A stretch of 64,000 nucleotides of DNA from Flavobacteriales bacterium. GTDB lineage: Bacteria; Bacteroidota; Bacteroidia; Flavobacteriales_F; PHOS-HE28. The notes under the pieces are model-generated. The model worked only from the letters and a program-made list of their open reading frames with translations. It did not search any database and was not told where the DNA came from. The translations under genes and the position numbers were made by a program. The first letter of the stretch is position 1, and each line of letters opens with the position of its first letter. Of the stretch, positions 15,830 through 24,578 are shown in pieces. The stretch lies in NCBI GenBank assembly GCA_016700415.1, contig CP065018.1, positions 2,362,001 through 2,426,000 on the forward strand. The letters are read 5' to 3'.

Positions 15830-16840
15830 ATGTACCTGACAACACGATTCTTCTGCGCCCTGTGCTTGGCACTTGCCCTGTGCTTGCCGGGCGGGGCCGA
15901 AGCACAGCGGATCGAGGGCGTGTGCTTCAGCGCGCCACGGAACGAGGTGGGAGATACCAGCATCGCGCAGGTGCAGGCCATCGGTGCGAATTGGATCTGC
16001 CTGATGCCTTATGCTTTCGCGCGCACCGAGGATGCCAAGGTCCGTTTCAATCCCGATGGCGGTCAGTACTGGGGTGAAATGCCCATTGGCATCCGAGCCA
16101 TGGTGCGCATGGCGAAGGCGCACGGCATGAAGGTGATGTTGAAACCGCATCTGTGGTTGGGTCACGGTGAATTCACCGGCACCTACGTGCCGGACAGCAC
16201 GATCGGTTGGGAACCGTACGAACAGAGCTACCAGGAGTACATCCTCTACTATGCGAAGCTGGCACGCGAGATCGGCGTGGACCTCTTCTGCATCGGCACC
16301 GAGATGCAAGCCTTCGTGCAGGCCCGGCCCATCTATTGGAACAAGCTCATCGACAAGATCAGTGACACCTTCCAAGGCCCGCTCACCTACGCCGCGAACT
16401 GGGACGAGGCATCGAGCTTTCCGTTCTGGGGCCGCATGGACCACATCGGCGTGGACGGCTACTACCCGATATGCGATAAGGTCCGGCCAACACTGATGGA
16501 ATTGGAAGCTGGCTGGAGGCAACACGCGGACGAATTGGAACGGCTATCAACCGTCGAGGACCGCCCGGTGCTCTTCACCGAAATGGGCTACTGCTGCACG
16601 TCCGATTGCGCGGCCCGGCCTTGGAGCAGTGACCCCGAAGCGCCCCTCGATGAGCCGGCGCAGGCACAGGCGTGGCAAGCATTCTTCAATGTCTATGCCG
16701 ATAAGCCATGGTACGCGGGTTGTTTCGTGTGGAAGTGGTTCGCCTATGTTCCCAAGGACGAAGCGCGAAGAGGTAATGGCTTTTCCCCGCAGGGGAGAGC
16801 TGCGATGGACGTCCTGCGGTCGGAGTTCAATGGCAGGTGA
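15830..16840 (+). CDS. Secreted TIM-barrel glycoside hydrolase, GH113-like
   Basis: 336 residues from the ATG at 15830, giving signal peptide MYLTTRFFCALCLALALC ending near AEAQ. The barrel contains the two carboxylates expected of the family: E158 in FCIGTEMQAF (acid/base) and E251 in VLFTEMGYCC (nucleophile), with GVDGYYP between them and FVWKWF near the end. GH113 enzymes known biochemically are beta-mannanases, so a mannan-type substrate is possible but not shown. The next gene starts 50 nt downstream and is also exported, although it shares no sequence with this one. Confidence 0.75.
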   Translation: MYLTTRFFCALCLALALCLPGGAEAQRIEGVCFSAPRNEVGDTSIAQVQAIGANWICLMPYAFARTEDAKVRFNPDGGQYWGEMPIGIRAMVRMAKAHGMKVMLKPHLWLGHGEFTGTYVPDSTIGWEPYEQSYQEYILYYAKLAREIGVDLFCIGTEMQAFVQARPIYWNKLIDKISDTFQGPLTYAANWDEASSFPFWGRMDHIGVDGYYPICDKVRPTLMELEAGWRQHADELERLSTVEDRPVLFTEMGYCCTSDCAARPWSSDPEAPLDEPAQAQAWQAFFNVYADKPWYAGCFVWKWFAYVPKDEARRGNGFSPQGRAAMDVLRSEFNGR

Positions 16841-16890
16841 AGCGTGTCAGTATTCCCGCTCCCGTGCGACCGATCACATACGATCTCGGC

Positions 16891-17499
16891 ATGCACTATC
16901 GGACCACATCCATTCTTGTCTTTCTTGCCGTGCTCTTCGGAGCCGGCCTGGCGACCGCACAGGAGCATCCATTCCTCTCGGCCTACGCATTGACGGAATT
17001 GCCCAACGGCGTACTGGTGAACTGGACCATCCACGGCGGTAGCACCTGCGACGGGCAGGACGTGGAACGCTCTACGGATAGTGTGAATTTCGTCATGGTA
17101 CACCGCATCCAAGGCATCTGCGGAAGCTCCGAAAGCTCTACGCCCTATACCTGGTTCGATCCCTCCCCGCCGGAGCTGAGCAAAGTCTTCTACCGCCTCA
17201 AGCTCGGCTTCGACGGGTACAGCTCGATCAAGTCCGTGTTCTTTCAACAGCTTAATGAAAGCGATCAGCGCTTCTTCCCAAACCCGGTGGCGGATGTGGC
17301 CACCTTGGTCGTGGATGTGCCTTTGAACATGGCGGTGGATCTGCGCATCCGGAACACAGCCGGCTCAGTGGTATGGGAACGGCTTGCGCAACCAGGTCCG
17401 GCCATTGAGCTGAACTTGGACGGGTTGCCCGCCGGCCTGTATTTCTTCCTGGCGGTGGCGAATGGCCGCACCTTCAACGGGAAGTTCGTGAAACGTTGA
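16891..17499 (+). CDS. Exported protein with T9SS type A sorting domain
   Basis: 202 residues from the ATG at 16891, which places a clean signal peptide (MHYRTTSILVFLAVLFGAG) first; a longer frame to 16837 has no such signal. The middle is a small beta domain containing WTIHGGSTCDGQDVERSTDSVNF. The last 80 residues are a T9SS type A sorting domain: RFFPNPVADVATLVVD, then GLPAGLYFF and a final NGKFVKR. It should be exported by Sec, moved across the outer membrane by T9SS and anchored. Function beyond localisation is unknown. Confidence 0.85.
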   Translation: MHYRTTSILVFLAVLFGAGLATAQEHPFLSAYALTELPNGVLVNWTIHGGSTCDGQDVERSTDSVNFVMVHRIQGICGSSESSTPYTWFDPSPPELSKVFYRLKLGFDGYSSIKSVFFQQLNESDQRFFPNPVADVATLVVDVPLNMAVDLRIRNTAGSVVWERLAQPGPAIELNLDGLPAGLYFFLAVANGRTFNGKFVKR

Positions 17500-17523
17500 G
17501 AGCGGACCGACCGGTGTTCCAGA

Positions 17524-17865
17524 TCAGGAGATCTCAGTGATCTGGATCTCCAGGATATTGGCTATCGGAGCGTTCTTCTTCACGCTTTCAATGCCGTTGT
17601 CGCGCGAAGCTTCCGTGGTATAGACCTGACTGGAACCCACCACCTGCTGATTGGCGGCCAAGAGGTTGAATGAAGCACCGGCCTCCGTGGTCTTGCATTC
17701 ATAGTTCGCATCGTCCGGAGCATTGATCTTAACGCTCTCAATGCCGTTCATCGCGGATGCCTTCGCCGTATAGCCCTGGCTCGCCAGGATGATCTCCCCG
17801 TTGCCGGCTTTCAGGCGAAAGCGGAATTGATCGGCTTTGTCGGTGTAGAGTTCGAATGTTGCCAT
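17524..17865 (-). CDS. YegP/UPF0339 family protein with two DUF1508 repeats
   Basis: 113 residues from the ATG at 17865. Two tandem DUF1508 units are plain: one from FELYTDKADQFRFRLKAGNG to NGIESVKINAP, the second from YECKTTEAGASFNLLAANQ to NGIESVKKNAP. YegP-like proteins are small cytoplasmic beta proteins often linked to stress or slow-growth expression; no enzymatic role is established. It is a single gene in a convergent arrangement with the T9SS protein upstream on the other strand. Confidence 0.9.
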   Translation of the reverse strand: MATFELYTDKADQFRFRLKAGNGEIILASQGYTAKASAMNGIESVKINAPDDANYECKTTEAGASFNLLAANQQVVGSSQVYTTEASRDNGIESVKKNAPIANILEIQITEIS

Positions 17866-17978
17866 GGTCATTGGTTTTATGCGTAACAAATAACCCCGGA
17901 CAATTGTTGGCAAGGTGGAAAGCAAATGATCCAGAGCCCGCCCTCAACCAACAGACCCCCCGGCGATACCGCCAACAA

Positions 17979-19352
17979 CTACTGAAGGATACCGAAGTGC
18001 TGTTTCGACGACCCATTGTCGGCAGGGCCGGTCCGATCAGCTCTCACGATCCATGACCAAAAGCGGTCGATCGCGATCGCAGCGAAGAGAATGACCACCG
18101 GCATCACCGGGATCACGTAGCGCAATCGGGCGATGATCGCCATATGGGCCAAGCAGAATACGGCCACGCAGAATGCCAATAGCCATCCGCGCTTGGGGGC
18201 GGACCAGAGACCGATCAGGGCCAAAACCAATAAAGCCAACTGTTGTGTCCCCATGAGATAGTCGAACATGCCGGCTGTTCTTCCATAAGCCGCATATACG
18301 CCCCAATTGAACCAAAGCGGAAGGAACCGGTAGGTGCAAAGCAACAGATAGCGCATCTTGTTCGCCTTGATTACGGCCAGACCTTCAGTCTTGTATATGC
18401 GGTCCACTTGTGCCTCGTTCTCATGGCCGGTGAGTTCCGGATGGCGGGCCAGGGCAGCATGGATCACGGGTAGGGTCTCCGTGTGGTTGATGAAGCGATA
18501 GGGGTCGTTGGTCGGCAGTTGATGGTTTTGCCGCAGGATATTGTAGCCGGTCAACGTTGAGCCGATCACGGGGCTATGAAAGACCATTTCGTTGCGCACT
18601 GCCCACGGAAGTAAAGTGAAGGAAAGGGCCAGGACGAAGGCCAGAACGCTCCCGAGTTTGAGTTTCAACCCGAGGTCCAAGCGGTGCACTTTCCAAAGGA
18701 GTGCCAGAAAAAGCGGCACTGTCGTGACGAGGACCGCGGACCGTGAAAGCACGGCAAGTCCCATGAGGGCACCAGCGAGTGCCCAGTGGGCCGGTTTCTC
18801 CGTACGCCATGCCCGTAAGTAGAACCAGAAGCCCAGAGTCGCCGTCAACGTGGCCAAGACATCTCCGGCGATCTCCGGTATCACCAAGAGACCTGGCAGG
18901 TACACCGCCCAAATGGCCGCAGCGATCAATGCGGTCCGTTCTCCCGCCAATTCTCGCGCCATCCGATGGATCACTACAATGATCAGCAACTGCAAGAAGA
19001 GCTGCACAAGTCCCGCCACTTCAAGGGAACGAAGAATGGAGGCGACCGCAGCAAAGAAGTAAATCGGCAACGGCTCACGCATGGCAGTAGCATCGTTGCC
19101 TGGACCGCAGAAAGGAAAATAGTCGGGTAGACATTGTACATATCCCTGGCCATCTGCTACGCTCAAACTTACAGGCCACCAATTGTCGGTCTGGTCGTCA
19201 GCCATCGAAGGAGGGTCTTGCCAGAGGCGTATCGCTCCGAACAATAGCCCAAGTCCGACGATGGACCACAATAACCACGGGCGATGCAGCCATTCCTTGC
19301 GCGGTGTAGGCTGATCCGCTCCAACCGGTCCTGTAGTGTGTGATGAGATCAT
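17979..19352 (-). CDS. Polytopic GT39-like (ArnT/PMT family) glycosyltransferase
   Basis: 457 residues with a membrane segment at about residues 28-44 and some ten more to about residue 430. The first large loop includes a long soluble stretch with GQGYVQCLPDYFPFCGPGND and a MREPLPIYFF motif, where GT-C enzymes of the PMT/ArnT type have their acidic and proline-containing substrate motif. NEMVFHSPVIGSTLTGYN resembles the later loop of the same family. It probably transfers a sugar from a polyprenyl carrier on the periplasmic side. A TAACTTTC lies about 26 nt before the start as a candidate -7 element. The 158 nt between it and the next gene show no further structure. Confidence 0.7.
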   Translation of the reverse strand: MISSHTTGPVGADQPTPRKEWLHRPWLLWSIVGLGLLFGAIRLWQDPPSMADDQTDNWWPVSLSVADGQGYVQCLPDYFPFCGPGNDATAMREPLPIYFFAAVASILRSLEVAGLVQLFLQLLIIVVIHRMARELAGERTALIAAAIWAVYLPGLLVIPEIAGDVLATLTATLGFWFYLRAWRTEKPAHWALAGALMGLAVLSRSAVLVTTVPLFLALLWKVHRLDLGLKLKLGSVLAFVLALSFTLLPWAVRNEMVFHSPVIGSTLTGYNILRQNHQLPTNDPYRFINHTETLPVIHAALARHPELTGHENEAQVDRIYKTEGLAVIKANKMRYLLLCTYRFLPLWFNWGVYAAYGRTAGMFDYLMGTQQLALLVLALIGLWSAPKRGWLLAFCVAVFCLAHMAIIARLRYVIPVMPVVILFAAIAIDRFWSWIVRADRTGPADNGSSKQHFGILQ

Positions 19353-19511
19353 GATGCTCAGACCGTTTTTGAACTGAAAGTTAGCCTAGGATATGGGCCT
19401 TATACCATTTGGGGGCCAGATCAGGAATTCGCTTTGCCTGTTCTGGAAAGATCCGGACCAGCACTTGGGGAGCAGATGAGGTATTCAAGGATGGACAGGT
19501 TTTTGCAGACC

Positions 19512-20531
19512 TCATTCAGTTACATCCAGGAGGACGAATGAGCCGCTGACCAGCGACGGTCGTGGCCGTGGCATTTCCGGCGTGGGTGCCGGCGCCGGGC
19601 CGAATTGCGCAGTGGGCAGGTAGAGGTGGTGCGTGTGCTGATCAATGGCGATGGTGCGCGCGCCCTTTTGCGTGGGCACCGTGGAAAGCACATGGAATTT
19701 GTCCGCGGCGTCCTCTTGCACAACCGTCAATGTGCCTTCGCCATTCGGCGCGTATGCGCGCTTGGTGGCGGGGTCGAAAACGGCCCCGTCCACATGGTCA
19801 CCGATCGGCAGCGTGGTGATCACCTCTCCGCTCTGCGCATCCATAACTACCATCAGCTTGTTGTCGCAGTTGGAGAAGAGGCGATGCGTGGCATTGTCCA
19901 GGGCCAGGCCGCTGGGACCTTCACCGGGTGCAAGCGGCCAGCTGTGTTCCACTTTCCACGAGGACGTATTGATCGCGCAGACCATGCTCTTGTCCTCCAG
20001 GTTCACGTAGACGTGCCCTTCGGCGTCGCTCACTGCCAGCTCAGGCTTTCCGGGCAACGCGATGTCGGTGACAATGCTGTTGGACTTCGCATCGATCACC
20101 GTGGCGTTGGAGCTGTGCCCATTGAACACCACCACATCGTGTGAGAACGGATCGTAGATGATCGCGTCGGGGCTGGCGCCGTTCACCTTCACATGGGCCA
20201 GCACACTATAGTTGTCAAGATCGAAGATGACCACCGAGGAATCGTCTGTGCAGCTGATGAATCCCTTCCTCATTTCCGGAGCGATCGCGATGCCATGCGC
20301 GCCATTGGTGTGCGGGATGGTGGCGAGGAGTTTGCCGGTCTTTCCATCCACGACATTGGTCTCCATGCCATGCGAAAGAAAGACGCGGCCCGTGGCATCA
20401 TCCACGGCGAGCAGGTCCCAATGGCCATCGCCCGGGACCGGGAATTTGTTGACGACGCCATAGCCGTCCTGAGCAAGACAGGCGTGGCCCGCGAGGATCG
20501 CGAGGCAAAGACCGAGGATCTTCGTTTTCAT
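19512..20531 (-). CDS. Exported YncE-like beta-propeller protein
   Basis: 339 residues with signal peptide MKTKILGLCLAILAGHACLAQ. Repeated blades of the form LAVDDATGRVFLSHG, GIAIAPEMRKGFISC, DAIIYDPFSHDVVVFNG, LAVSDAEGHVYVN, GLALDNATHRLFSNC, AVFDPATKRAYAPNG and IAIDQHTHHLYLPT give a seven-bladed YncE/YVTN-type propeller in the periplasm. It lies 11 nt after the RND pump gene and is probably the last gene of the efflux operon. It may act as a scaffold or ligand-binding protein for that system; this is inferred from position only. Confidence 0.85.
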   Translation of the reverse strand: MKTKILGLCLAILAGHACLAQDGYGVVNKFPVPGDGHWDLLAVDDATGRVFLSHGMETNVVDGKTGKLLATIPHTNGAHGIAIAPEMRKGFISCTDDSSVVIFDLDNYSVLAHVKVNGASPDAIIYDPFSHDVVVFNGHSSNATVIDAKSNSIVTDIALPGKPELAVSDAEGHVYVNLEDKSMVCAINTSSWKVEHSWPLAPGEGPSGLALDNATHRLFSNCDNKLMVVMDAQSGEVITTLPIGDHVDGAVFDPATKRAYAPNGEGTLTVVQEDAADKFHVLSTVPTQKGARTIAIDQHTHHLYLPTAQFGPAPAPTPEMPRPRPSLVSGSFVLLDVTE

Positions 20532-20542
20532 GTTCGTGTGAG

Positions 20543-23500
20543 TTAGGTTGTTGGGGAAGATTCCTGACCTGCTGCGCCGCGATGCACCAGCCGCAACATG
20601 CTGGGCAGCACGATGAGCAACAGCGGTAGCGCGAGGATGAAGCCACCGATCACGGCGATGGCCAAGGGCTGGTGCAGCTGCGCGCCCGCACCGATGCCCA
20701 AGGCAATGGGCGAAAGCGCGGCAATGGCACCGAGCGCGGTCATCAGCTTCGGCCGCAGGCGCGTGCCGATGGCATAGGTGAGGGAATCGTCCACGCCTTG
20801 CTCCTTGCGGTTGTGCGCATACTGGAGGTAGGTGAAGATGGCGTTCTCGCCGATGATGCCGACGATCATGATGATGCCGGTGTAGCTGCCCACGTTGAGC
20901 GGCGTGCCGGTGAGGAAGAGCGCTAGGATGCAGCCGCAGACGCCGAAGAGCGCGATGGCCAGCATCACCAAGGCCACCCGCAGGTCGCGGAAGAGGAAGA
21001 GCAGGACGATGAACACGAGCATACTCGTGGCGCCGAGGATCATCAACAGTTCATGGAAGCTTTGCTGCTGCTCCTTGAATGCGCCGCCATACGTGATGTG
21101 GTAGCCCTGCGGCAGCGCGATGTTCTTCCGGATACCCGCCTGGATGTCCTTCATCACGCTGCCGAGATCACGGCCGTTGAGGCGCGCTGTCACCGGCACC
21201 ATGGGCTGCAGGTCCTCGCGTTCGATCTCGGCCTCGCCGGGCTTCACGCCGATCTGCGCGACCTGCGATGCCGAGACCAAAGCTCCGCCGGGAAGGAAGA
21301 CGCGCGCCTGCTCCAGATCGCTGAGTGAAGTAGTGGCGGCGTGTGGATAGACCATGCGCACCGGTGTCACCAGTTCCCGTTCGTAGACCTGCCCCACGTT
21401 GGTGCCTTGCAGTTGCGTGGTGAGCTGGTCGTTGAGTCCCTGCGGTGTGAGTCCGCGACGTGCCAATGCCTGATCGTCCGTGCGGATGTCCACGGAAGGT
21501 CCGGCGATCACGATGCCATCGAAGACGTCCGCAGTGCCCGACACGCTTTCCACGACGCGAGCCACCTTTTTCGCCAAGGCCTGCAGCTGGTGCTGGTCGT
21601 TGCCGAAGACCTTGATCTCGATGGGCTGGACGCTGCTCATCAGGTCGCCGAGCATATCGCCGATCACCTGCCCGAAGTCGATGCGCAACGCGGGCTGCGA
21701 GACCTCGAAGCGATGGCGGATGTCATCGATCACTTCCGTGGTGCTGCGCTTCCGGTCCTTCTTCAATTGGATCAGGTAGTCACCGTAGTTGGGCTCGGTG
21801 ATGAAGAAGCCCATCTGCGTGCCGGTGCGGCGGCTATAGCCTTGGATCTCCGGCACGGCGGCAAAGGTCTTCTCAGCCTCGCGCAACATGCGGTCCGTTT
21901 CCTCCAGCGACGTGCCGGGCGGCGAAGTATAGTCCAGGACGATCGAGCCTTCGTCCATTTCTGGCAAGAAGCCCGTCTCCAAATGCTGCGCGGCGAAGAA
22001 GGCGAGGTTGCCGATCAACGCCAAAAAGCCGAAGCTCAACCAAGGTTTACGGATGAACCAACGCACCCAGTGGCCGCCGGACGGTTGCACCGGTTTGTCG
22101 ACCCGATGGGTCGACGCTACCGGCGATGCCAGCAGCAGATACACCACCGGCAGACCGATCCAGGTCACCAAAAACGAACACGCCAACGTGATGATCATCG
22201 TGTCCGTCAGAACCTTGAAATAGGCGCCCGCCACGCCACTGAGCAGCACGAAGGGCAGGAAGATGACGATGGTGCTGAGCGAGGAGGCCACCATCGCGGG
22301 CAGCAGGAAGCGTACGGAGCCTCCGATCAATTCCCGCGTGGGGCGTCCGGGGTGCTCCTCGTGCGTGCGATGCAGTTGTTCGGTCACCACGATGGCATCG
22401 TCGATGATGAGGCCGATCGCCGCCGCCAGCGCACCGAGCGTCATGATGTTCAACGTGTGGCCGAGCGCGTGCATCACGATCAGCGAAAGGCCCAACGTCA
22501 CCGGGATGGTGATGAGCAGCACAAGGCTGGAGCGCCAAGAACGAAGGAAGATCATAGCCACCACGATCGCGAGCAACAGGCCGATCCATAAACTGTCCTG
22601 CACACTGCGGATGGAATCGCGCACGAAGTCGGCCTGCACATAGTAGGGCGCGAGCTTTACACCTTGCGGAAGCAATCCGCTGTTGAGCTCCTTCACGCGC
22701 TGCTGCACGCCGTCCGTGATGTCGATGAGGTTGACATTCGGCTGCTTCACCACCGCCACAAGCACGGCGTTGGAACCGTTCGCGTTCACGCGGGTATAGG
22801 CCGGTTCCTCCGCAATGCTCACCTCACTGATGTCCCCCAGCCGCACGATCCGTTTGCCGTCGTTGCTGATCACCAGTTGGCGCAGTCCGTCCAGCGAACC
22901 CACCGTGGCATCGGTGACGGTGAGGTACATGCGGTGGTTGGTAAAAAGCCAGCCATCGCTGCTGAGGAAATTGGTGCGGGCGAGCGCGGCGCTGATGGTG
23001 TCCGGCACGATGTGCAGCGCGCTCATCACCTCCGGGCGCAGCGTGATCCGGTATTCCTTCCGCCGCCCGCCGATGGTGCGCACATCGCTGACGCCCTGCA
23101 CCTGCGCGAGGTAGGGCCGCACGGTGTACTCCGCGATGAGGTTGAGTTCGATCGCGCTCTTATTTCCTCCGCCGATCACGTAACCCATTACCGGCAGGAT
23201 GGAGGGATCCATCTTCTCTACCGTGAGCGTAGTGCCCGGCGGCAGCGCGCCGCGCACTTGATCCGTGGCGGCGATCACTTGCTGCTTGGCCAGGTCGATG
23301 TCCGTATCCCAGGAGAGAAAGGCGCTGATCTCACAACTACCCCGCCCGGTGACGCTGCGAACGGTCTGCAATGACGGCACCCGCTTGATCGCCGCTTCCA
23401 ACGGGCGCGTCACGCTCACCATCATCTTCCCGGCGGGTTGCAGGCCGCTGTCCGCGATCACCTTCACCTTCGGGAAGGTGACCTCCGGAAAGAGGGAGGA

Positions 23501-23593
23501 CTGCAGGCGCGTGTAGGTGAACAGGCCGCCCATGAGGACCACCGTGAGCATCACGGCCACGGGGTTCTTGTAGCGGACGAAGAAGTCTTTCAT
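20543..23593 (-). CDS. RND efflux transporter (inner membrane pump), CusA/CzcA-like
   Basis: 1,016 residues, the usual RND length, with the two-fold repeat of a membrane helix plus large periplasmic loop. The N-terminus and the SVTRPLEAAIKRVPSL segment match PF00873. TM4 carries the paired aspartates of proton translocation in GLIIDDAIVVTEQ; this DD pattern is nearer to drug-type pumps than to the D/E arrangement of metal pumps, so the substrate is not assigned. Residues about 493-499 in the central cytoplasmic loop are encoded by a palindrome (22097-22115). It is the third gene of the tolC-adaptor-pump series and begins 2 nt after the adaptor stop. Confidence 0.92.
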   Translation of the reverse strand: MKDFFVRYKNPVAVMLTVVLMGGLFTYTRLQSSLFPEVTFPKVKVIADSGLQPAGKMMVSVTRPLEAAIKRVPSLQTVRSVTGRGSCEISAFLSWDTDIDLAKQQVIAATDQVRGALPPGTTLTVEKMDPSILPVMGYVIGGGNKSAIELNLIAEYTVRPYLAQVQGVSDVRTIGGRRKEYRITLRPEVMSALHIVPDTISAALARTNFLSSDGWLFTNHRMYLTVTDATVGSLDGLRQLVISNDGKRIVRLGDISEVSIAEEPAYTRVNANGSNAVLVAVVKQPNVNLIDITDGVQQRVKELNSGLLPQGVKLAPYYVQADFVRDSIRSVQDSLWIGLLLAIVVAMIFLRSWRSSLVLLITIPVTLGLSLIVMHALGHTLNIMTLGALAAAIGLIIDDAIVVTEQLHRTHEEHPGRPTRELIGGSVRFLLPAMVASSLSTIVIFLPFVLLSGVAGAYFKVLTDTMIITLACSFLVTWIGLPVVYLLLASPVASTHRVDKPVQPSGGHWVRWFIRKPWLSFGFLALIGNLAFFAAQHLETGFLPEMDEGSIVLDYTSPPGTSLEETDRMLREAEKTFAAVPEIQGYSRRTGTQMGFFITEPNYGDYLIQLKKDRKRSTTEVIDDIRHRFEVSQPALRIDFGQVIGDMLGDLMSSVQPIEIKVFGNDQHQLQALAKKVARVVESVSGTADVFDGIVIAGPSVDIRTDDQALARRGLTPQGLNDQLTTQLQGTNVGQVYERELVTPVRMVYPHAATTSLSDLEQARVFLPGGALVSASQVAQIGVKPGEAEIEREDLQPMVPVTARLNGRDLGSVMKDIQAGIRKNIALPQGYHITYGGAFKEQQQSFHELLMILGATSMLVFIVLLFLFRDLRVALVMLAIALFGVCGCILALFLTGTPLNVGSYTGIIMIVGIIGENAIFTYLQYAHNRKEQGVDDSLTYAIGTRLRPKLMTALGAIAALSPIALGIGAGAQLHQPLAIAVIGGFILALPLLLIVLPSMLRLVHRGAAGQESSPTT
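22097..22115. repeat. Perfect 8-3-8 palindrome in frame inside the RND pump gene
   Basis: GTCGACCC and GGGTCGAC flank GAT. On the coding strand it encodes part of Ala493 to Asp499 (STHRVD) in the cytoplasmic loop between the two halves of the pump, a tolerant region. The flanking GGTAGC ahead of it on the coding strand looks like part of a longer dispersed repeat. Confidence 0.65.
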
Positions 23594-23594
23594 C

Positions 23595-24578
23595 TCAGCG
23601 GGTGATGATCACGTTCGCCGTGTCCGGAAGTCCGTAGCCGCCGGTGAGCAGGAAACGGTCGCCCGTCGCGAAGTGCGGTTCCGTCACCTCTACGCTGTCA
23701 TGGGTGACGATGCTGCGCTGCACGGGCACTTTTATCGCGGTGCTGTCGTTGGCGAGGCGCATCACCCAGAAGCTGGTCATCTCCTCATTGCCGAGCACGC
23801 AGCTCGCGGGAAGGACCTGTGCGCTGGCATGCCGGTCCACCGTGATGCGCACGGTGCCGGTAAGCCCTTCCGGGAATACGGCGGAACCCTTTGGCTTCAC
23901 CACCCAGCTCTGCGTTTGCGAGGCGGCGTCCATCACCGAAAGCGGTGTTGCGATGACGCCTTCCACGGTGCTGGAATCGGGCAGCGCAATGGTGCAGCCC
24001 GCGCCGACATGTACACTTCTCACCAGTTCATAGGGCACCTCCATCACGAAGATGGAGCTGTTGGCGTCGGCGATCACGGCCAGTTGGTCACCATCGCTCA
24101 CGTAATCGTTCAACAGCTTGTCCACTTGAACAGCAATCCCGCTGGCCGGCGCGTTGATGATGATGTTCCCTTTCACCCGAAAACTGCTGTCGCGCTCGGC
24201 CATTCCCGCAAGCGCATCGGCCTCCTTGGTGCGTAGTACGTACAGCATTCTACCCGCCATCACGTGATCACCCAAAGCAATGTTGGCGCGCTCCACACGG
24301 CCGTTCACCGTGGAGCGGACGGTGTTCTTTCGCATGAAACGCGCCGTTGCATTGAGCGTCACGGTGTTCTGGATCGACCCGGTCCTCACCTGCGTCACGG
24401 TCACCGGCGTGCGGCTGTCGGTGGCATCACTACCACCAGTTGGACTGCCAGGACCACAACCGGCAAGCATCAAGATCATCGGTAGTGACAAAGCCACCAT
24501 ACAGGGCGCAATGTTGACCCGACACATATCCGTATCATCTGCGTTCATCCGTGCGATCTGCGGTTCAACATTCATCAT
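23595..24578 (-). CDS. RND efflux periplasmic adaptor lipoprotein (membrane fusion protein)
   Basis: 327 residues if read from the ATG at 24578 that overlaps the tolC-like stop; 310 residues from the internal ATG at 24527, which directly precedes a lipoprotein signal (hydrophobic stretch ending in LMLAGC). I favour the internal start because the 17 residues before it are encoded by repeat-like DNA (24530-24568). The mature protein has the adaptor layout: a short barrel-sandwich region (VNGRVERANIALGDHV and INAPASGIAVQVD), almost no coiled-coil hairpin, then beta-barrel domains. It links the inner membrane pump to the TolC-like channel. Confidence 0.85.
   Translation of the reverse strand: MMNVEPQIARMNADDTDMCRVNIAPCMVALSLPMILMLAGCGPGSPTGGSDATDSRTPVTVTQVRTGSIQNTVTLNATARFMRKNTVRSTVNGRVERANIALGDHVMAGRMLYVLRTKEADALAGMAERDSSFRVKGNIIINAPASGIAVQVDKLLNDYVSDGDQLAVIADANSSIFVMEVPYELVRSVHVGAGCTIALPDSSTVEGVIATPLSVMDAASQTQSWVVKPKGSAVFPEGLTGTVRITVDRHASAQVLPASCVLGNEEMTSFWVMRLANDSTAIKVPVQRSIVTHDSVEVTEPHFATGDRFLLTGGYGLPDTANVIITR
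24530..24568. repeat. Dispersed-repeat-like segment at the 5' end of the adaptor gene
   Basis: The plus strand reads CGTATCATCTGCGTTCATC then CGTGCGATCTGCGGTTCAA, two related units of the ATCTGCG-GTTCA kind common in intergenic repeats of environmental genomes. It overlaps the first codons of the longer adaptor frame and would encode EPQIARMNADDTD if translated. It argues for the downstream start. Confidence 0.5.

Noticed and set aside
21341..22591. 416-codon plus-strand open frame within the RND gene
   Set aside because: It is the antisense of the pump gene, very rich in His, Arg and Gln, and lacks domains.
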